Origin: Beroe forskalii
Lineage: Eukaryota > Ctenophora > Nuda > Beroida > Beroidae
Assembly: GCA_011033025.1 (NCBI GenBank)
Contig: WFMF01000008.1
Coordinates: 1,449,227-1,513,226, forward strand
Direction of reading: 5' to 3'
Length of the DNA stretch: 64,000 nucleotides
Shown: positions 1 to 11,627 of the stretch, one piece after another
Position numbering within the stretch: position 1 is the stretch's first letter
Layout: every line of letters begins with the position of its first letter
Notes under the pieces: model-generated
Seen by the model: only the letters and a program-made list of their open reading frames with translations
Told to the model about the DNA's origin: nothing
The model's database searches: none
Made by a program: the position numbers and the translations under genes

Positions 1-451
1 CAGCCACTGGCTCCAGTACCAATGAAAGCAATGAAGATGTTAACATGTTACCAAGCTTGATGAAGCCACTAGCTCCAGTACCAATGAAGATGTTAACATG
101 TTACCTACCTTGATACAGCCACTAGCTCCTGTAATGAAGATGTTAACATGTTACCTACCTTGATACAGCCACTAGCTCCTGTACCAATGAAGATGTTAAC
201 ATGTTACCTACCTTGATACAGCCACTAGCTCCAGTAATGAAGATGTTAACATGTTACCTACCTTGATACATGTTTACTAGCCCCTGTACCAATGAAGATG
301 TTAACATGTTACCTACCTTGATACAGCCACTAGCCCCTGTACCAATGAGGATGTTAACATGTTACCTACCTTGATACAGCAACTAGCTCTATCAATGAAG
401 ATGTTAACATGTTACCTACCTTGATACAGCCACTAGCTCCAGTAATGAAGA

Positions 452-760
452 TGATTATGGCCAGGTAGCGCAGTGGTTAGGGCGTCTGACTTTCAATCGC
501 GAGGTTGGTGGTTCGATTCCCGGCCTTGCCTACCGTGCTAAGGGTGAGAACTCTCACCTAAGCAGCCACACGGCTCAGCCGAGCGTACAGGAAACTGTGC
601 GGGAGGGTTAAATGAGGAGCTGCCCATTGCAGCGAAGTCTCGGGCGACGAAAGTATGGATTACACTTCCTTAACCGTCACTGGCTTGATTACTTGAATCC
701 TTCGATTCCTGTCATTGGCTGTTACAGCTGTTGGAATATAAGTAAAACCTTCGAAATAAA
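452..760 (+). mobile_element. tRNA-derived SINE inserted in the minisatellite
   Basis: The first 72 nt (459-530) have tRNA form: a 7-bp acceptor stem with one mismatch, an A box (TAGCGCAGTGG), a TTC anticodon in a 7-nt loop, and a B box (GGTTCGATTCC). The T stem and anticodon stem are imperfect. An unrelated body of about 230 bp follows. The minisatellite phase is broken only by this block: GAAGATG lies before it and ACATGTTACC after it. A tRNA-headed SINE is the simplest reading; a functional tRNA-Glu is unlikely because of the stem mismatches. It is absent from the right-arm array. Confidence 0.7.
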
Positions 761-809
761 CATGTTACCTACCTTGATACAGCCACTAGCTCCAGTAATC
801 ATGAACTTA

Positions 810-980
810 AGGGATCGTTCACATATTACGTAATCAATTTTTGGCCGATTTTAACCCCCCCCCCCTCCCCTTCTTAATCAAGTGTACAGTCGTTGTATTT
901 GTTACATTAACATGTAACATAATCATTCCGAAACCCCCTCCCTCCCCCTAGGTCATTACGTGATATGTGAACGATCCCTA
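810..980. mobile_element. MITE with GGGATCGTTCAC inverted termini
   Basis: The element begins GGGATCGTTCACATATTACG and ends with a near-exact reverse complement (TGTGAACGATCCC). The interior has a poly-C run and no ORF. It lies inside the minisatellite. A second copy lacking one terminus is at about 41205-41350. The terminal TTAA/TAA context could suit a TTAA- or TA-targeting family, but the target duplication is not clean enough to decide. Confidence 0.75.
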
Positions 981-3455
981 ACATGTTACCTATCTTGATA
1001 CAGCCACTAGCTCCAGTAATGAAGATGTTAACATGTTACCTACCTTGATACAGCCACTAGCTCCAGTAATGAAGATGTTAACATGTTACCTACCTTGATA
1101 CAGCCACTAGCCCCTGTACCAATGAAGATGTTAACATGTTACCACCTGATACAGCCACTAGCTCCAGTAATGAAGATGTTAACATGTTACCTACCTTGAT
1201 ACAGCCACTAGCTCCAGTAATGAAGATGTTAACATGTTACCTACCTTGATACAGCCACTAGCTCCAGTAATGAAGATGTTAACATGTTACCTACCTTGAT
1301 ACAGCCACTAGCCCCTGTACCAATGAAGATGTTAACATGTTACCTACCTTGATACAGCCACTAGCCCTGTACCAATGAAGATGTTAACATGTTACCTACC
1401 TTGATACAGCCACTAGCCCCTGGGTGTACCAATGAAGATGTTAACATGTTACCTACCTTGATATTAAGCCACTAGCCCCAAAATTAATGAAGATGTTAAC
1501 ATGTTACCTACCTTGATACAGCCACTAGCTCCTGTTCCAATGAAGATGTTAACATGTTACCTACCTTGATACAGCCACTAGCTCCTGTTCCAATGAAGAT
1601 GTTAACATGTTACCTGCCTTGATACAGCCACTAGCTCCAGTAATGAAGATGTTAACATGTTACCTACCTTGATACAGCCACTAGCTCCAGTAATGAAGAT
1701 GTTAACATGTTACCTACCTTGATACAGCCACTAGCCCCTGTACCAATGAAGATGTTAACATGTTACCTACCTTGATACAGCCACTAGCCCCTGTACCAAT
1801 GAAGATGTTAACATGTTACCTACCTTGATACAGCCACTAGCTCCAGTAATGAAGATGTTAACATGTTACCTACCTTGATACAGCCACTAGGCCCTGTACC
1901 AATGAAGATGTTAACATGTTACCTACCTTGATACAGCCACTAGCTCCAGTACCAATGAAGATGTTAACATGTTGACCTTGATACAGCCACTAGCTCTAGT
2001 ACCAATGAAGATGTTAACATGTTACCAACCTTGATACAGCCACTAGCCCCAGTACCAATGAAGATGTTAACATGTTACCTACCTTGATATGTTTCACTAG
2101 CTCCAGTAATGAAGATGTTAACATGTTACCTACCTTGATACAGCCACTAGCTCCAGTACCAATGAAGATGTTAACATGTTACCTACCTTGATACAGCCAC
2201 TAGCTCCAGTAATGAAGATGTTAACAAGTTACCTACCTTGATACAGCCACTAGCCCCAGTTCCAATGAAGATGTTAACATGTTACCCACCTTGATACAGC
2301 CACTAGCCCCTGTAATGAAGATGTTAACATGTTACCTACCTTGATACAGCCACTAGCCCCTGTACCAATGAAGATATTAACATGTTACCTACCTTGATAC
2401 AGCCACTAGCTCCAGTAATGAAGATGTTAACAAGTTACCTACCTTGATACAGCCACTAGCTCCAGTAATGAAGATGTTAATAACATGTTACCTACCTTGA
2501 TACAGCCACTAGCTCCAGTAATGAAGATGTTAACATGTTACCTACCTTGATACAGCCACTAGCTCCAGTAATGAAGATGTTAACATGTTACCTACCTTGA
2601 TACAGCCACTAGCCCCAGTACGAAGATGTTAATAACATGTTACCTACCTTGATACAGCCACTAGCCCAGTAATGAAGATGTTAACATGTTACCTACCTTG
2701 ATACAGCCACTAGCCCCCTGTAATAATGAAGATGTTAACATGTTACCTACCTGATACAGCCACTAGCCCCTGTACCAATGAAGATGTTAACATGTTACCT
2801 ACCTTGATACAGCCAATTAGCTCCTTGCAGTAATGAGAAGATGTTAACATGTTACCTACCTGTTGGTATAAGTAAAATGTTAACATGCCACCTTGATACA
2901 GCCACACTTGCTCCAGTAATGAAGATGTTAACATGTTACCTACCTTGATACAGCCACTAGCTCCAGTAATGAAGATGTTAATAACATGTTACCTACCTTG
3001 ATACAGCCACTAGCTCCAGTAATGAAGATGTTAACATGTTACCTACCTTGATACAGCCACTAGCCCCTGTAATAATGAAGATGTTAACATGTTACCTACC
3101 TTGATACAGCCACTAGCCCCTGTACCAATGAAGATGTTAACATGTTACCTACCTTGATACAGCCACTAGCTCCAGTAATGAAGATGTTAACATGTTACCT
3201 ACCTTGATACAACCACTAGCTCCAGTAATGAAGATGTTAACATGTTACCTACCTTGATACAGCCACTAGCCCCTGTACCAATGAAGATGTTAACATGTTA
3301 CCTACCTTGATACAGCCACTAGCCCCTGTAATGAAGATGTTAACATGTTACCTACCTTGATACAGCCACTAGCTCCAGTAATGAAGATGTTAACATGTTA
3401 CCTACCTTGATACAGCCACTAGCTCCAGTAATGAAGATATTAACATGTTACCTAC

Positions 3456-6400
3456 CTTGATACAGCCACTAGCCCCTGTTCCAATGAATATGTCACTAGG
3501 GTCTGCTGGGTAGCCGTCTCTAGCTGATATGTACTCAGCGATGTGATCTCTCACCACACTAATCCCCGAGGAGTCGGTGTATGCTCCTGAGGGTAACACA
3601 AGGTCAGAGATTGCTGGGTTAAGTAAAGAAAAACTGAAATTAGTGACAACTGTCACACGGCAGTACATGGATACGAAAGTAGATATTCATGAGCTTCATT
3701 GGATTTTTTATAAATTCTTTAATTTTTTATGAAATCTTGAAACTTTCTAGTTTCATAGAAATTTTATTTAAGCATAAATTAGCGTTGTTGATGAGCTCTC
3801 AAATGAACATTTTATAAGAGTCACCGCTTCAACGGCTTGTTTTTTGTATCATTATACTCCAGTTCAAGCAAAATCAATTGTGGTATTAAAAGTCAACAGA
3901 TAATACAATATCTTGATAAGAATCTTCACAGTTCAGTTCTAACACTCCGTACAAAGAAAAAATTTCTAAATGAGTAAATGTTGCTTTTAGATTTTCAGAA
4001 TATCACACACTGAAATGGTTTTTTTCGAGATAAAAGATTAAAGTAAATACAAATCAATACAGTTTTTCAGGCGGAACAGGCGTACTATGCTACACTGGGT
4101 CAGTTCATATTACCACTACCAAACTGATAGTTCTTTTTCTGCATTACAAGTTACAAATGTTGCATCAAATGTTGCATTCTAATCCCAACCCACTAGAACC
4201 ATTCCTTGTTGCTATTGATATTTTGTCGGATGGGGGCGCCGTCAGGCCCTATCTCGACGAAGGTCCAAGTCTCTACAGCCGGTTTGGTAACGCGCCCCGT
4301 CCGGCCCCCGCAATGGGGCGTAGTGTGTCCCGTGATGCGGACTGTGCACGGGAAACTAACGATCGGAAACTCCGCGTACCAGCACTGGCGGTCGCCGTAC
4401 TTCTGGTTCTGTTCCATCCAATTAGTGTCCCCGAACTGTCGCAGTGTGCCGTGTTCCATGAAGTGAATACGACCCATTCCTCGGTAACCAATCACCATCC
4501 TTCCACCGTGCACACCAAGGTAGTAGATATCCCGGAGTGGTCCGTTCATCCAATCCATGGTAATGATTCTTGCTATGGAGTTATATGGACTAAAGAGAGT
4601 AGCGGTCTGTGGGTCCGGGAAGAGGTTCGCGAAGAGGGGATATATATATCAGGGGGCTGGCAAGCCCCCCGCGGCGGTTTGCGAGCCCGAGGGCCCGAAG
4701 GGCCCGAGGGCGAGCATTGGACGGCAGACCTAACAGTGCGAGGGCCGAAGGCCCGAGCGCGAGCCCGAGGACCCGAAGGGTCCGAGGGCGAGCATTGGAC
4801 GGCTATTCTAACAGTACACGAGCCTCCGAGCATCGGGAGTGAGTTTTCTTAACTTTGCTTGCCAGCCCCCAACTATATGTTTTCATGGATTCACCATATT
4901 TCACGTTGAAATTTGAGCAAATTCCCGTTGCCGAAATCGCACTAAAATTTGAACATCACATGTTTAGGGTCAAAGGTGCAACTGTCAAAATTTCAGGTCA
5001 ATCGGATGAAAATGACCGAGTTATTACAACTTGAATATTGCCAAAATCGAGGGTGTTCTTGTTAAATTGGGTTACGACCATATATACATACATATATATA
5101 TACATACATACATATATATAGATATATAGAGGTATATACATATACGAGAGATGACGCTTTAGTGCGAAGTATACCCTATTTAAACGGCGATATCTCGGGA
5201 ACCATAAAAGATACAGAGCTCATCGACCCAGCGTTGTAAAGTAGAAAGATAGAACTTGCAGTTAGTGACCTTAAAAACTATTTTACGTCATGATAATGAC
5301 GTCATAATGACGTCACAAAACTAAGAATTTCAAATGTCAATTTTCCCAAAATAGGCGTTTTTCAACGCAATTTTTCGGTATGAAGCTTTCGAGATAGAAA
5401 AAAATGCTCCTGTTAGCGCAGAAAGGAAATTTAATGTACTTTCCAAAGATGTGGTCGAAAAGTTCCGGGCTCTACGGCATCATTGAGATATTTGCGATTG
5501 TTCGAAGCACTTTGACACGAAAAATTTCCAAAACTGGCAAATCTTGTGAAGCTAGTGGAGAGAGAACGACCACCCCAGAACTTCATCTTTGGATATGTTG
5601 TCGGTCATAGTCCCAACTGTGTAAATGAATGGGTCTCAGATAGCTCATCTAATTTAATGACGTAATTGTGACGTCATCAGTAATGCTAGGTAACGCGAAT
5701 TTTTACGCGTGATTTGACGCCAAAATTCAATATCACGGCACAGAAAAAGGTGATATTTTTCCCAAAACCAAAAGGATTTGGTTGTGATGGTCCGCGGCGG
5801 TTTTAAGGCGTTCTTTACTGTAAAACCCATGATATGAGAAAGAACGCGACGGTTAAAACTGCCGCAACGGCACTTTTTGATGCATCAAAGTTACGTGAAT
5901 GCTGTATGTTTTATAAGTGACGTTGCAGCGGTTTTAACCGTCGCGTTCTTTCTCATATCATGGGTTTTACAGTAAAGAACGCCTTAAAACCGCCGCGGAC
6001 CATCACAACCAAATCCTTTTTGGTTTTGGGAAAATAATATATATAAGACAAAGACTAGTGCGATATCAAGCGAACGAAAAAGCGCCGTAAACTCAACTAG
6101 CACTGTTGAATCTAATACCCAGCAGAACACAAGCCATGTGACAAAAGCAAAAGTCAAAACATCTGCTGCCAGCGGTATAAAGGAGAGTAGTGCTAATTCA
6201 ATAATAACCGTGAGTAATTCACAATTTGCTGTAAATAACACATTCAGTTCGCAAATATCACTTAGAATATGTAGGCTAGAAATAAAAAAACAGATAATGA
6301 GGTATAATTGCAATTGCCAAAAACCGATTCCTCAAGGAATGATGACGTATTAATAACAAATTCATACCACTAAGACAATATACCCATGTCTTCTACTCGA

Positions 6401-9400
6401 GTTGGAACTCACCAATACTGCTGCCCCCAACAGCTCCCAGTATATCCTGTGCCCTTTGGATGGAATCGTCACTGAAACACGTTGACGCTGTTTTCATCAG
6501 ACTCGGGTTCAACGTTAACGCTATCGTCTGAAATGGGGTTTACTCAAATTAAAATAATTATACTGTACGATAATTATACTGTGATATTAATAATCAATTA
6601 GTTCATCCTAAGAGAAAGGCACACTCTTCTCTTCACTGTCAATTAGTAGTATCTCATTGTAACAACTTAACAACACGGTATTTGATAATTTGGTGTATGA
6701 AGACGCGATTAATGTCAAGCATTCTTGGGAAAATATACGCACATAGATTAGCAAGTTTATTTTGCTGGTTATTTTAGGATAAATTTACAAATTCTCGGTC
6801 CTCCCGTGACATAAAATCAAGTACATGATTATCGTTATACGTGATAACATGTGAAATTGAAGCGAGTTAGAACTATAAATCAGTGTCAGGTTTCCAAGTT
6901 TTCCAGCATCACAACGTTATTTCCAGCACAGTTCAGGGTTCGTACGGGTGCAATGTGATCTAACTTGTATCGTGTTTCTTCTTACGCAGTACATAACTTT
7001 ATTATTCTTGATGCACGCATTATCTTGCCTGGAAGCTCATTCCATTTATTGCTTACAGTAGTTTGACTCGTGATCGTAATTTTCTTTCATTCCGCTGTAA
7101 AATATCACATATCCTTATAGAGAACTGTCGGTTCTATACAGTGAGACACAACTTATCTTCTAAGTATCATATTCCTGATAAAACTAAGATTTACATTTCC
7201 ACAGAGCTGAATCTTTTCGTGGTAGCTAGTAGGACCACTTGTCGAACCACTTTACCTCTTACCTTCAAGTCCTTATTTCCCTTCCTCATTCCTCAATCCT
7301 CATTCCCCCTCCTCAGTCTTGATATTCCCTATTTGAGACCATGTCCCCACCTCACCTACCCCTCCTCCTGCTTCTACCTCAGTGCTTGCACTGCTACGAT
7401 TGTTACGACCAGAAGTGCCGCGGAACGGGTGACTTCGCCACCACCTACATCACCTGTGACCAGGAGTTTAACCGGTGTGACTCGGACCCCATGGTCGGCG
7501 GCTACCCCATCTGCAAGGAAGGGCCCCCCGGGGCGGGGGTGTACTGCCGGCACAGCAACTTCGACTGCGCTACAGACGAGGACGGGATCGCGTACTGCGA
7601 CTACCCGAGCTACGAGACGGACTGGGTCATCATAGGGCCGTGTCTGGGGGGCGGCGTCATCCTAGTGATCTGCGTGGTGTGCTGCTGCGCGCGCATGCAG
7701 AAACCAGTCAACCACACCTTCATCATCCAGCCCCCTGCGGGGGCCGCTGAGACCAGTCAGCCTTGGGTGCTTAACACGGCCTCCGCCCAGCCAGTGTTGC
7801 TACACAAGCCTGGAGAACCGGGTTATGGTGCTACTGGGAGCACGAGCCTGGGTGGGGCCGAGCTGCCCCCGGGGTACTCGGGGAAAGCTGAGGACTCGGT
7901 GGAGCCTCCGGCTTACGAACCAGTCAGTCCTACAGCGCCACCACACACCGAGTACAATATCTACCCGAGCATATGATGACAGATTGACAGGGGTGTGCAA
8001 TATGATGATGAAAGTAGTCGGGTTTCTCCCTGAGTTTCACTCACTCCTTACCTCTTTAGTGAGTTATTGTTGCTACTTGCTACCATCAAATGTGGCCATT
8101 CGAACAGTTGAGCCAGTATTGGACATGAATGTGCACGATTTTTTGTTATTTTTTCCTGTTCCCAATCGCGTTTTTGTTTTACAAAAAGGCATTGAGAAAA
8201 GGTTAGCAGAGATCGTGTTTTGTGGGGTCTGTGTGTATACTACCTTTACGCGTACTGTTAAATATGAAATAGGTGGTGTGATCCGATTTGGTATGCGTGT
8301 ATGTACGTATGCACGTATGCTCCATTTTCAAGCATTCAGCTGCTCCTTTATAATATCACTCGCGTCAATATAGCTTGGTGTAGTGGTATCCTGTACAGTG
8401 CGCACTGCAGCTTGCTTACAGGTATTCCAGTTCAATGCTCTGTCCATCCTAATGCTGAAACTAGGAGATTGCTTCTTTTCAACAACTTCATTATTCTTCA
8501 ATTTCACCAAACTTGTCAATGACAAGAGGTGCATGAATGTTCATCGATTTTCTTGGAAATTTCCATCAAATTTTGATTGAGTTTCAATCAAATTTTAACA
8601 TTTTTTTCTTTCAAACAGGAGACAATTCACAATGTGCAATTTGAGTTTGATCAATGTATGATTATTGACCTTAGCAATTGAGCTGAGGAAAGTAGAGATG
8701 AAATTTTGCCCTGGTACCTGAATCCTGATGAATTAACGATTTCTGAATCTTCTATCTTGGTTAGTAAATCCTTCTCTTCAAGTTGGCAAGGTTGATCTTA
8801 AAATCACAAATTTCGATGCCCAGGTTGGATATCAATATTCACCATGAGAAATCCTCGATCAAGTTTTTTATTTTAAAGTGAGCCCTGACTGTGATAGCTG
8901 ACTGCTGAGCAACATAAACTCAAACTACAGAAACTTGCAAGGACAGAAAATAATGCGATTTCGTATGATATAATTATTGTCATCAATGGAAATGTTTGAT
9001 AATGCGCAACGCTTGATATGGGCACGAGATGTCACACAAAACTCAAAAGGAAACAACCAAGAATGAATGGGTACGCGCGCAAACAGAACATCACACAGAA
9101 CATGGCAGGTGTTGCGCGCAACAGAACGTGGCAGGTGTTGCGCGCGCAATAAAAATGCACGTGCGATTTATGATCACGTACGGACTTAACTGTTTCATGA
9201 AATTTAAGCGCTCGCCGATGTTAGAGAAAACGAGCGCAATTATTGTTTTCAGTCTATACTCATGGATGAAATATCTATAAAATTGATTCAATGATGTTGG
9301 TACTTTGGTATCATGATGTGACACCTGATAGCAGTGTTTTTAAATCGTCAACTCATCGTGTCAGTAAGCGAGACGTGCAATGGTCGACGATCAAATGATG

Positions 9401-10466
9401 GTATGTTTTTATACCAGCCCCGGGGAACAGGAAATTAAGCGCCTGCATACGGGAACAACGGGCACAAGAAATGCGCCGGCAGGCGCAATTCTAGTCATAT
9501 CCTGGATGTAATAAAGTTTTAGAATTTATTGTTTTGTACCCTATTTCTCTGTTCTGTTTTGATTGGCTGATTCCATAGTACTTTGGATTTTGGTAATAAC
9601 TTGGTCCTATTTCGATGCTTAGGGCAAAACGCAAGGCATTCTCAGTAGACTTTGAGCTCGGGCCTTGTTCGTAAATTTTCCAAAAAATATGCTCGATTAT
9701 GCCCAAAAATGACCGTTATTCGCATGTCTCCCAACTATTTCTTACTTTACTATTACCAAATCGTAACCCAAGTATACCCGGCGTTTTGTCCCGAATATGC
9801 CCCGTCATGCACACTATAAAAGTTTAAATCGGTATTGGACGGAATAACCTTACCTCTCTGACAAAAGAAATGGGTTTTTGCCCCATGGCATGGGCATCCC
9901 CAATGTTGGCTCTGATGACTTGGGTAAACGGCATTTCCTTCCCCTGGGAGAGACTATGGTAATTCGAGGTTTAATTCTTTAATAACTAAATCACGGTTAC
10001 ACGTTCATCTACAGCAACATATTTTTATGCGGAAAGAGTAAGGAATTTTCACTAAATTTGAAGCCTATTTTACGCCATGCAGCCACACATTTAAGTTTCT
10101 AACATTTCTGCGAACAAACAATAGAATCTAATTTTCAGAACTGTAATCATTGATCCATGTTCCATCAATCATTACAGGGGCAGTTCAAACTGCACTTGCG
10201 AGTCTTTTGAGTGCGTGGAGTAAGTTTTTGCGGCGTGTAGGCATATGACTAACATGTCTGTGCGCCACACAAACTAACGCCGTGCACACAAAAGACATAC
10301 AAACTGCAGTTCGAACTTTCACCGTTAGTACCTGTTTGAGGTCTTTCTCCAGTTCGCCAGCCCGGATGACAATGGGTCCTCTGACTGCGTACTGCATCTC
10401 CTTGACACAAGGGTTCATGTTTGATAGGCTGAGCATGCTTATAGCTCCTTTCCTGAGGTGGGCCAT
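3456..10466 (-). CDS. GPT: Alanine aminotransferase, left copy (first four coding exons)
   Basis: This is a PLP-dependent enzyme that interconverts alanine plus 2-oxoglutarate with pyruvate plus glutamate. Visible exons, in transcription order, are 10466-10332, 9943-9854, 6527-6413 and 3586-3456, all with GT/AG junctions and matching phases. They encode the N-terminal third, including [22 protein letters not shown] and the GAYTDSSG...RDGYPADP stretch typical of ALT. The catalytic exons would lie left of position 1. Upstream of the chosen ATG the frame stays open to an ATG at 10574 through two 18-codon repeats, so a longer N-terminus is possible here. An antisense gene (7341-7976) sits in the intron between exons 2 and 3. 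Confidence 0.9.
4193..4558 (-). CDS. Unidentified 121-codon ORF in ALT intron, left copy
   Basis: This ORF ([10 protein letters not shown]... to ...NSNKEWF) lies in the ALT intron between exons 3 and 4, on the ALT strand, and is present in both arms. The frame stays open upstream of the ATG, with natural-looking sequence ([16 protein letters not shown]). On the left a transposon insertion at about 4648 cuts that extension. Between arms I count 11 substitutions, of which 4 are silent in this frame; the overlapping antisense frame fares worse. I do not recognise the family. It may be an old captured coding fragment rather than a working gene. Confidence 0.4.
   Translation of the reverse strand: MDWMNGPLRDIYYLGVHGGRMVIGYRGMGRIHFMEHGTLRQFGDTNWMEQNQKYGDRQCWYAEFPIVSFPCTVRITGHTTPHCGGRTGRVTKPAVETWTFVEIGPDGAPIRQNINSNKEWF
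4648..6037. mobile_element. Left-arm-only composite transposon insertion
   Basis: The right arm reads straight through here (GGGGATATATAAG), while the left arm carries about 1.39 kb between two TATATAT tracts. Inside are a hairpin element bounded by GGGGGCTGGCAAGC and its reverse complement (about 4650-4872), unclassified AT-rich sequence with a TATACA microsatellite near 5090, and a long-armed foldback (5761-6032). No transposase ORF is seen. Confidence 0.75.
5761..6032. repeat. Foldback hairpin with arms of about 105 bp
   Basis: The outer sequence CCAAAACCAAAAGGATTTGG pairs with its reverse complement at the other end. Pairing continues inward through GGTCCGCGGCGG and the CATGATATGAGAAAGAACGC tract on both sides, leaving a loop of about 60 nt. 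The arms are nearly identical, which suggests a young non-autonomous foldback or MITE. Confidence 0.85.
7341..7976 (+). CDS. Nested Cys-rich single-pass membrane protein, left copy (Shisa/CYYR1-like)
   Basis: This single-exon gene of 211 codons lies antisense within the ALT intron between exons 2 and 3. It has a signal peptide ([12 protein letters not shown]), a Cys-rich ectodomain (residues about 16-88, starting [12 protein letters not shown]), one transmembrane segment (about 93-115, [11 protein letters not shown] then hydrophobic and Cys-rich), and a Pro-rich cytoplasmic tail with PPGY and PPAY motifs that could bind WW domains. The layout resembles Shisa, CYYR1 and VOPP1 adaptors, which act in trafficking or signalling; the assignment rests on architecture only. 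The lack of introns suggests a retrocopy origin. The right-arm copy is also intact. Confidence 0.8.
   Translation: MSPPHLPLLLLLPQCLHCYDCYDQKCRGTGDFATTYITCDQEFNRCDSDPMVGGYPICKEGPPGAGVYCRHSNFDCATDEDGIAYCDYPSYETDWVIIGPCLGGGVILVICVVCCCARMQKPVNHTFIIQPPAGAAETSQPWVLNTASAQPVLLHKPGEPGYGATGSTSLGGAELPPGYSGKAEDSVEPPAYEPVSPTAPPHTEYNIYPSI
8140..9495. other. Left-arm block absent from right arm
   Basis: Flanking sequence on both sides aligns to 52925-52965 of the right arm, but this 1.35-kb block does not. No terminal repeats or credible coding sequence were seen, so it could be an insertion on the left or a deletion on the right. Confidence 0.6.
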
Positions 10467-11627
10467 AGACCTGAGGGTTCTGATCAGGTTCAAAATAATG
10501 CAGTCATTGAGGTGAGCGATAAGCCTGGGGGGTCTGCTTAGATTCAAAATAATGCAGTTATTGGGGTAGGCCATAGGGTAGAGAGTTCCAATAACTTAAT
10601 TAAGTTCTTGTCTTATATAGATAATTATTCGAGATTGATTCATTCATGTGATACTCCGCAAAAGACAACTCATAAATCGTATGAAATACAAATATAATTG
10701 AATAGGTATATGATAATAATAATTGATAATTATGTGGTAGGCAACATATTCTTGAAGTTCAACGAAGAAAAATTTCTATTGAGAAGAAACGTTGTTAGCA
10801 ACAAGATTTTAATCGAATTTTCCTCGAAATTTTTTATTTTAATCGTCGTTTAATGCAGCTCACAGTTCAAAAAAGCACTGTATGTACTCCAAACTACATT
10901 AAAATTAGATACAAATACCATGACATAGGAATAAACACTTCACACTTGATTTATTTTGGTTGACCATCTGAGGCTGATCGGTTTTGAATTTCAGTTCTCT
11001 AACAATTTCAGTTCTCTAACAATTGACAACAACAAACACGAACTAGACAATTCAAAACATAATAAGCTTGACTAGAAGGCCTGGTTCCTATCATAAGTCT
11101 AAAAGTATGGGATTTTGAGAAACAATAATTAGATTGAACATAATATCTTAATTTGATTTGTAATGTCTTTTGACTGTCCTAAGACCTTAGAAACGACTTA
11201 AAAGCCATACTGACTGCATTTCATGCCTGACAGGTTCTTATTTCAATGAAAACAGGTATTGAACTTCTAACAGATGTTGCTGGTACAGTGGTACACTTAA
11301 TTTGAAGGAACCCATCATAAATAACTGCTGAACTCTAACTTTGTATACCATTATAACAAGTTGAGCAATGAGCATTGAACATCTATTTATCATCGATGCA
11401 AACTTACACATATCAACCCCAGATGTCAAGAATATTTCTAGATCTATGGATAATAGATATTGGGTACAGTAGCTATCATTACATCATTGCTAATTGATAA
11501 TAGAAACTCATTGAATGCTTGGTAATAGAGAAACCAGCCTCATATATGTCACTTCACAACATTCAATATGATAATATATATCAGGACTACCACACACAGA
11601 GGAAACAAGTCTCTATTCCAGTCCTCC

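Larger units (their letters stand above)
1..3455 (-). repeat. Exon-junction minisatellite, left copy
   Basis: The array has units of about 50 and 53 bp. Read on the minus strand each unit is the last roughly 36 nt of ALT exon 4 (ending ATCAAG) followed by the first roughly 17 nt of the intron (GTAGGTAACATGTTAAC). Nearly every unit therefore carries a copy of the 5' splice site. The array begins directly at the exon 4 donor (3455/3456) and continues past the window edge. Each unit also holds the perfect palindrome TAACATGTTA. Two mobile elements interrupt the array near 452-760 and 810-980. Confidence 0.95.
1..11142. repeat. Left arm of a large inverted duplication
   Basis: This arm matches the reverse complement of the segment starting at 50389. 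Shared landmarks, in opposite orientation, are the four aminotransferase exons, the nested Cys-rich gene, the 121-codon ORF and the flanking introns. The match stops at about 11142: AGATTGAACATA is shared, then the arms diverge. Left-only blocks are a SINE (452-760), a MITE (810-980), a composite insertion (about 4648-6037) and about 8140-9495. The arm runs off the left edge. The duplication could be real, or it could be two haplotypes joined wrongly in assembly. Confidence 0.93.

Noticed and set aside
459..530. Functional tRNA-Glu(TTC) gene
   Set aside because: The T stem has mismatches, the anticodon stem is imperfect, and a SINE-like body follows.
1..3455. Regular repeats resembling a CRISPR array
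   Set aside because: Units are contiguous tandem copies with no unique spacers, and they derive from an ALT exon junction in an animal gene.
4157..4852. 231-codon ORF opposite the 121-codon ORF (and 54790-55476 in the right arm)
   Set aside because: Substitutions between arms are nearly all amino-acid changing in this frame, and on the left it runs into transposon sequence; probably a shadow frame.
7063..7635. 190-codon ORF overlapping the nested gene
   Set aside because: Out of frame with the conserved Cys-rich protein; Ser/Thr/Arg-rich content is typical of a shifted frame.
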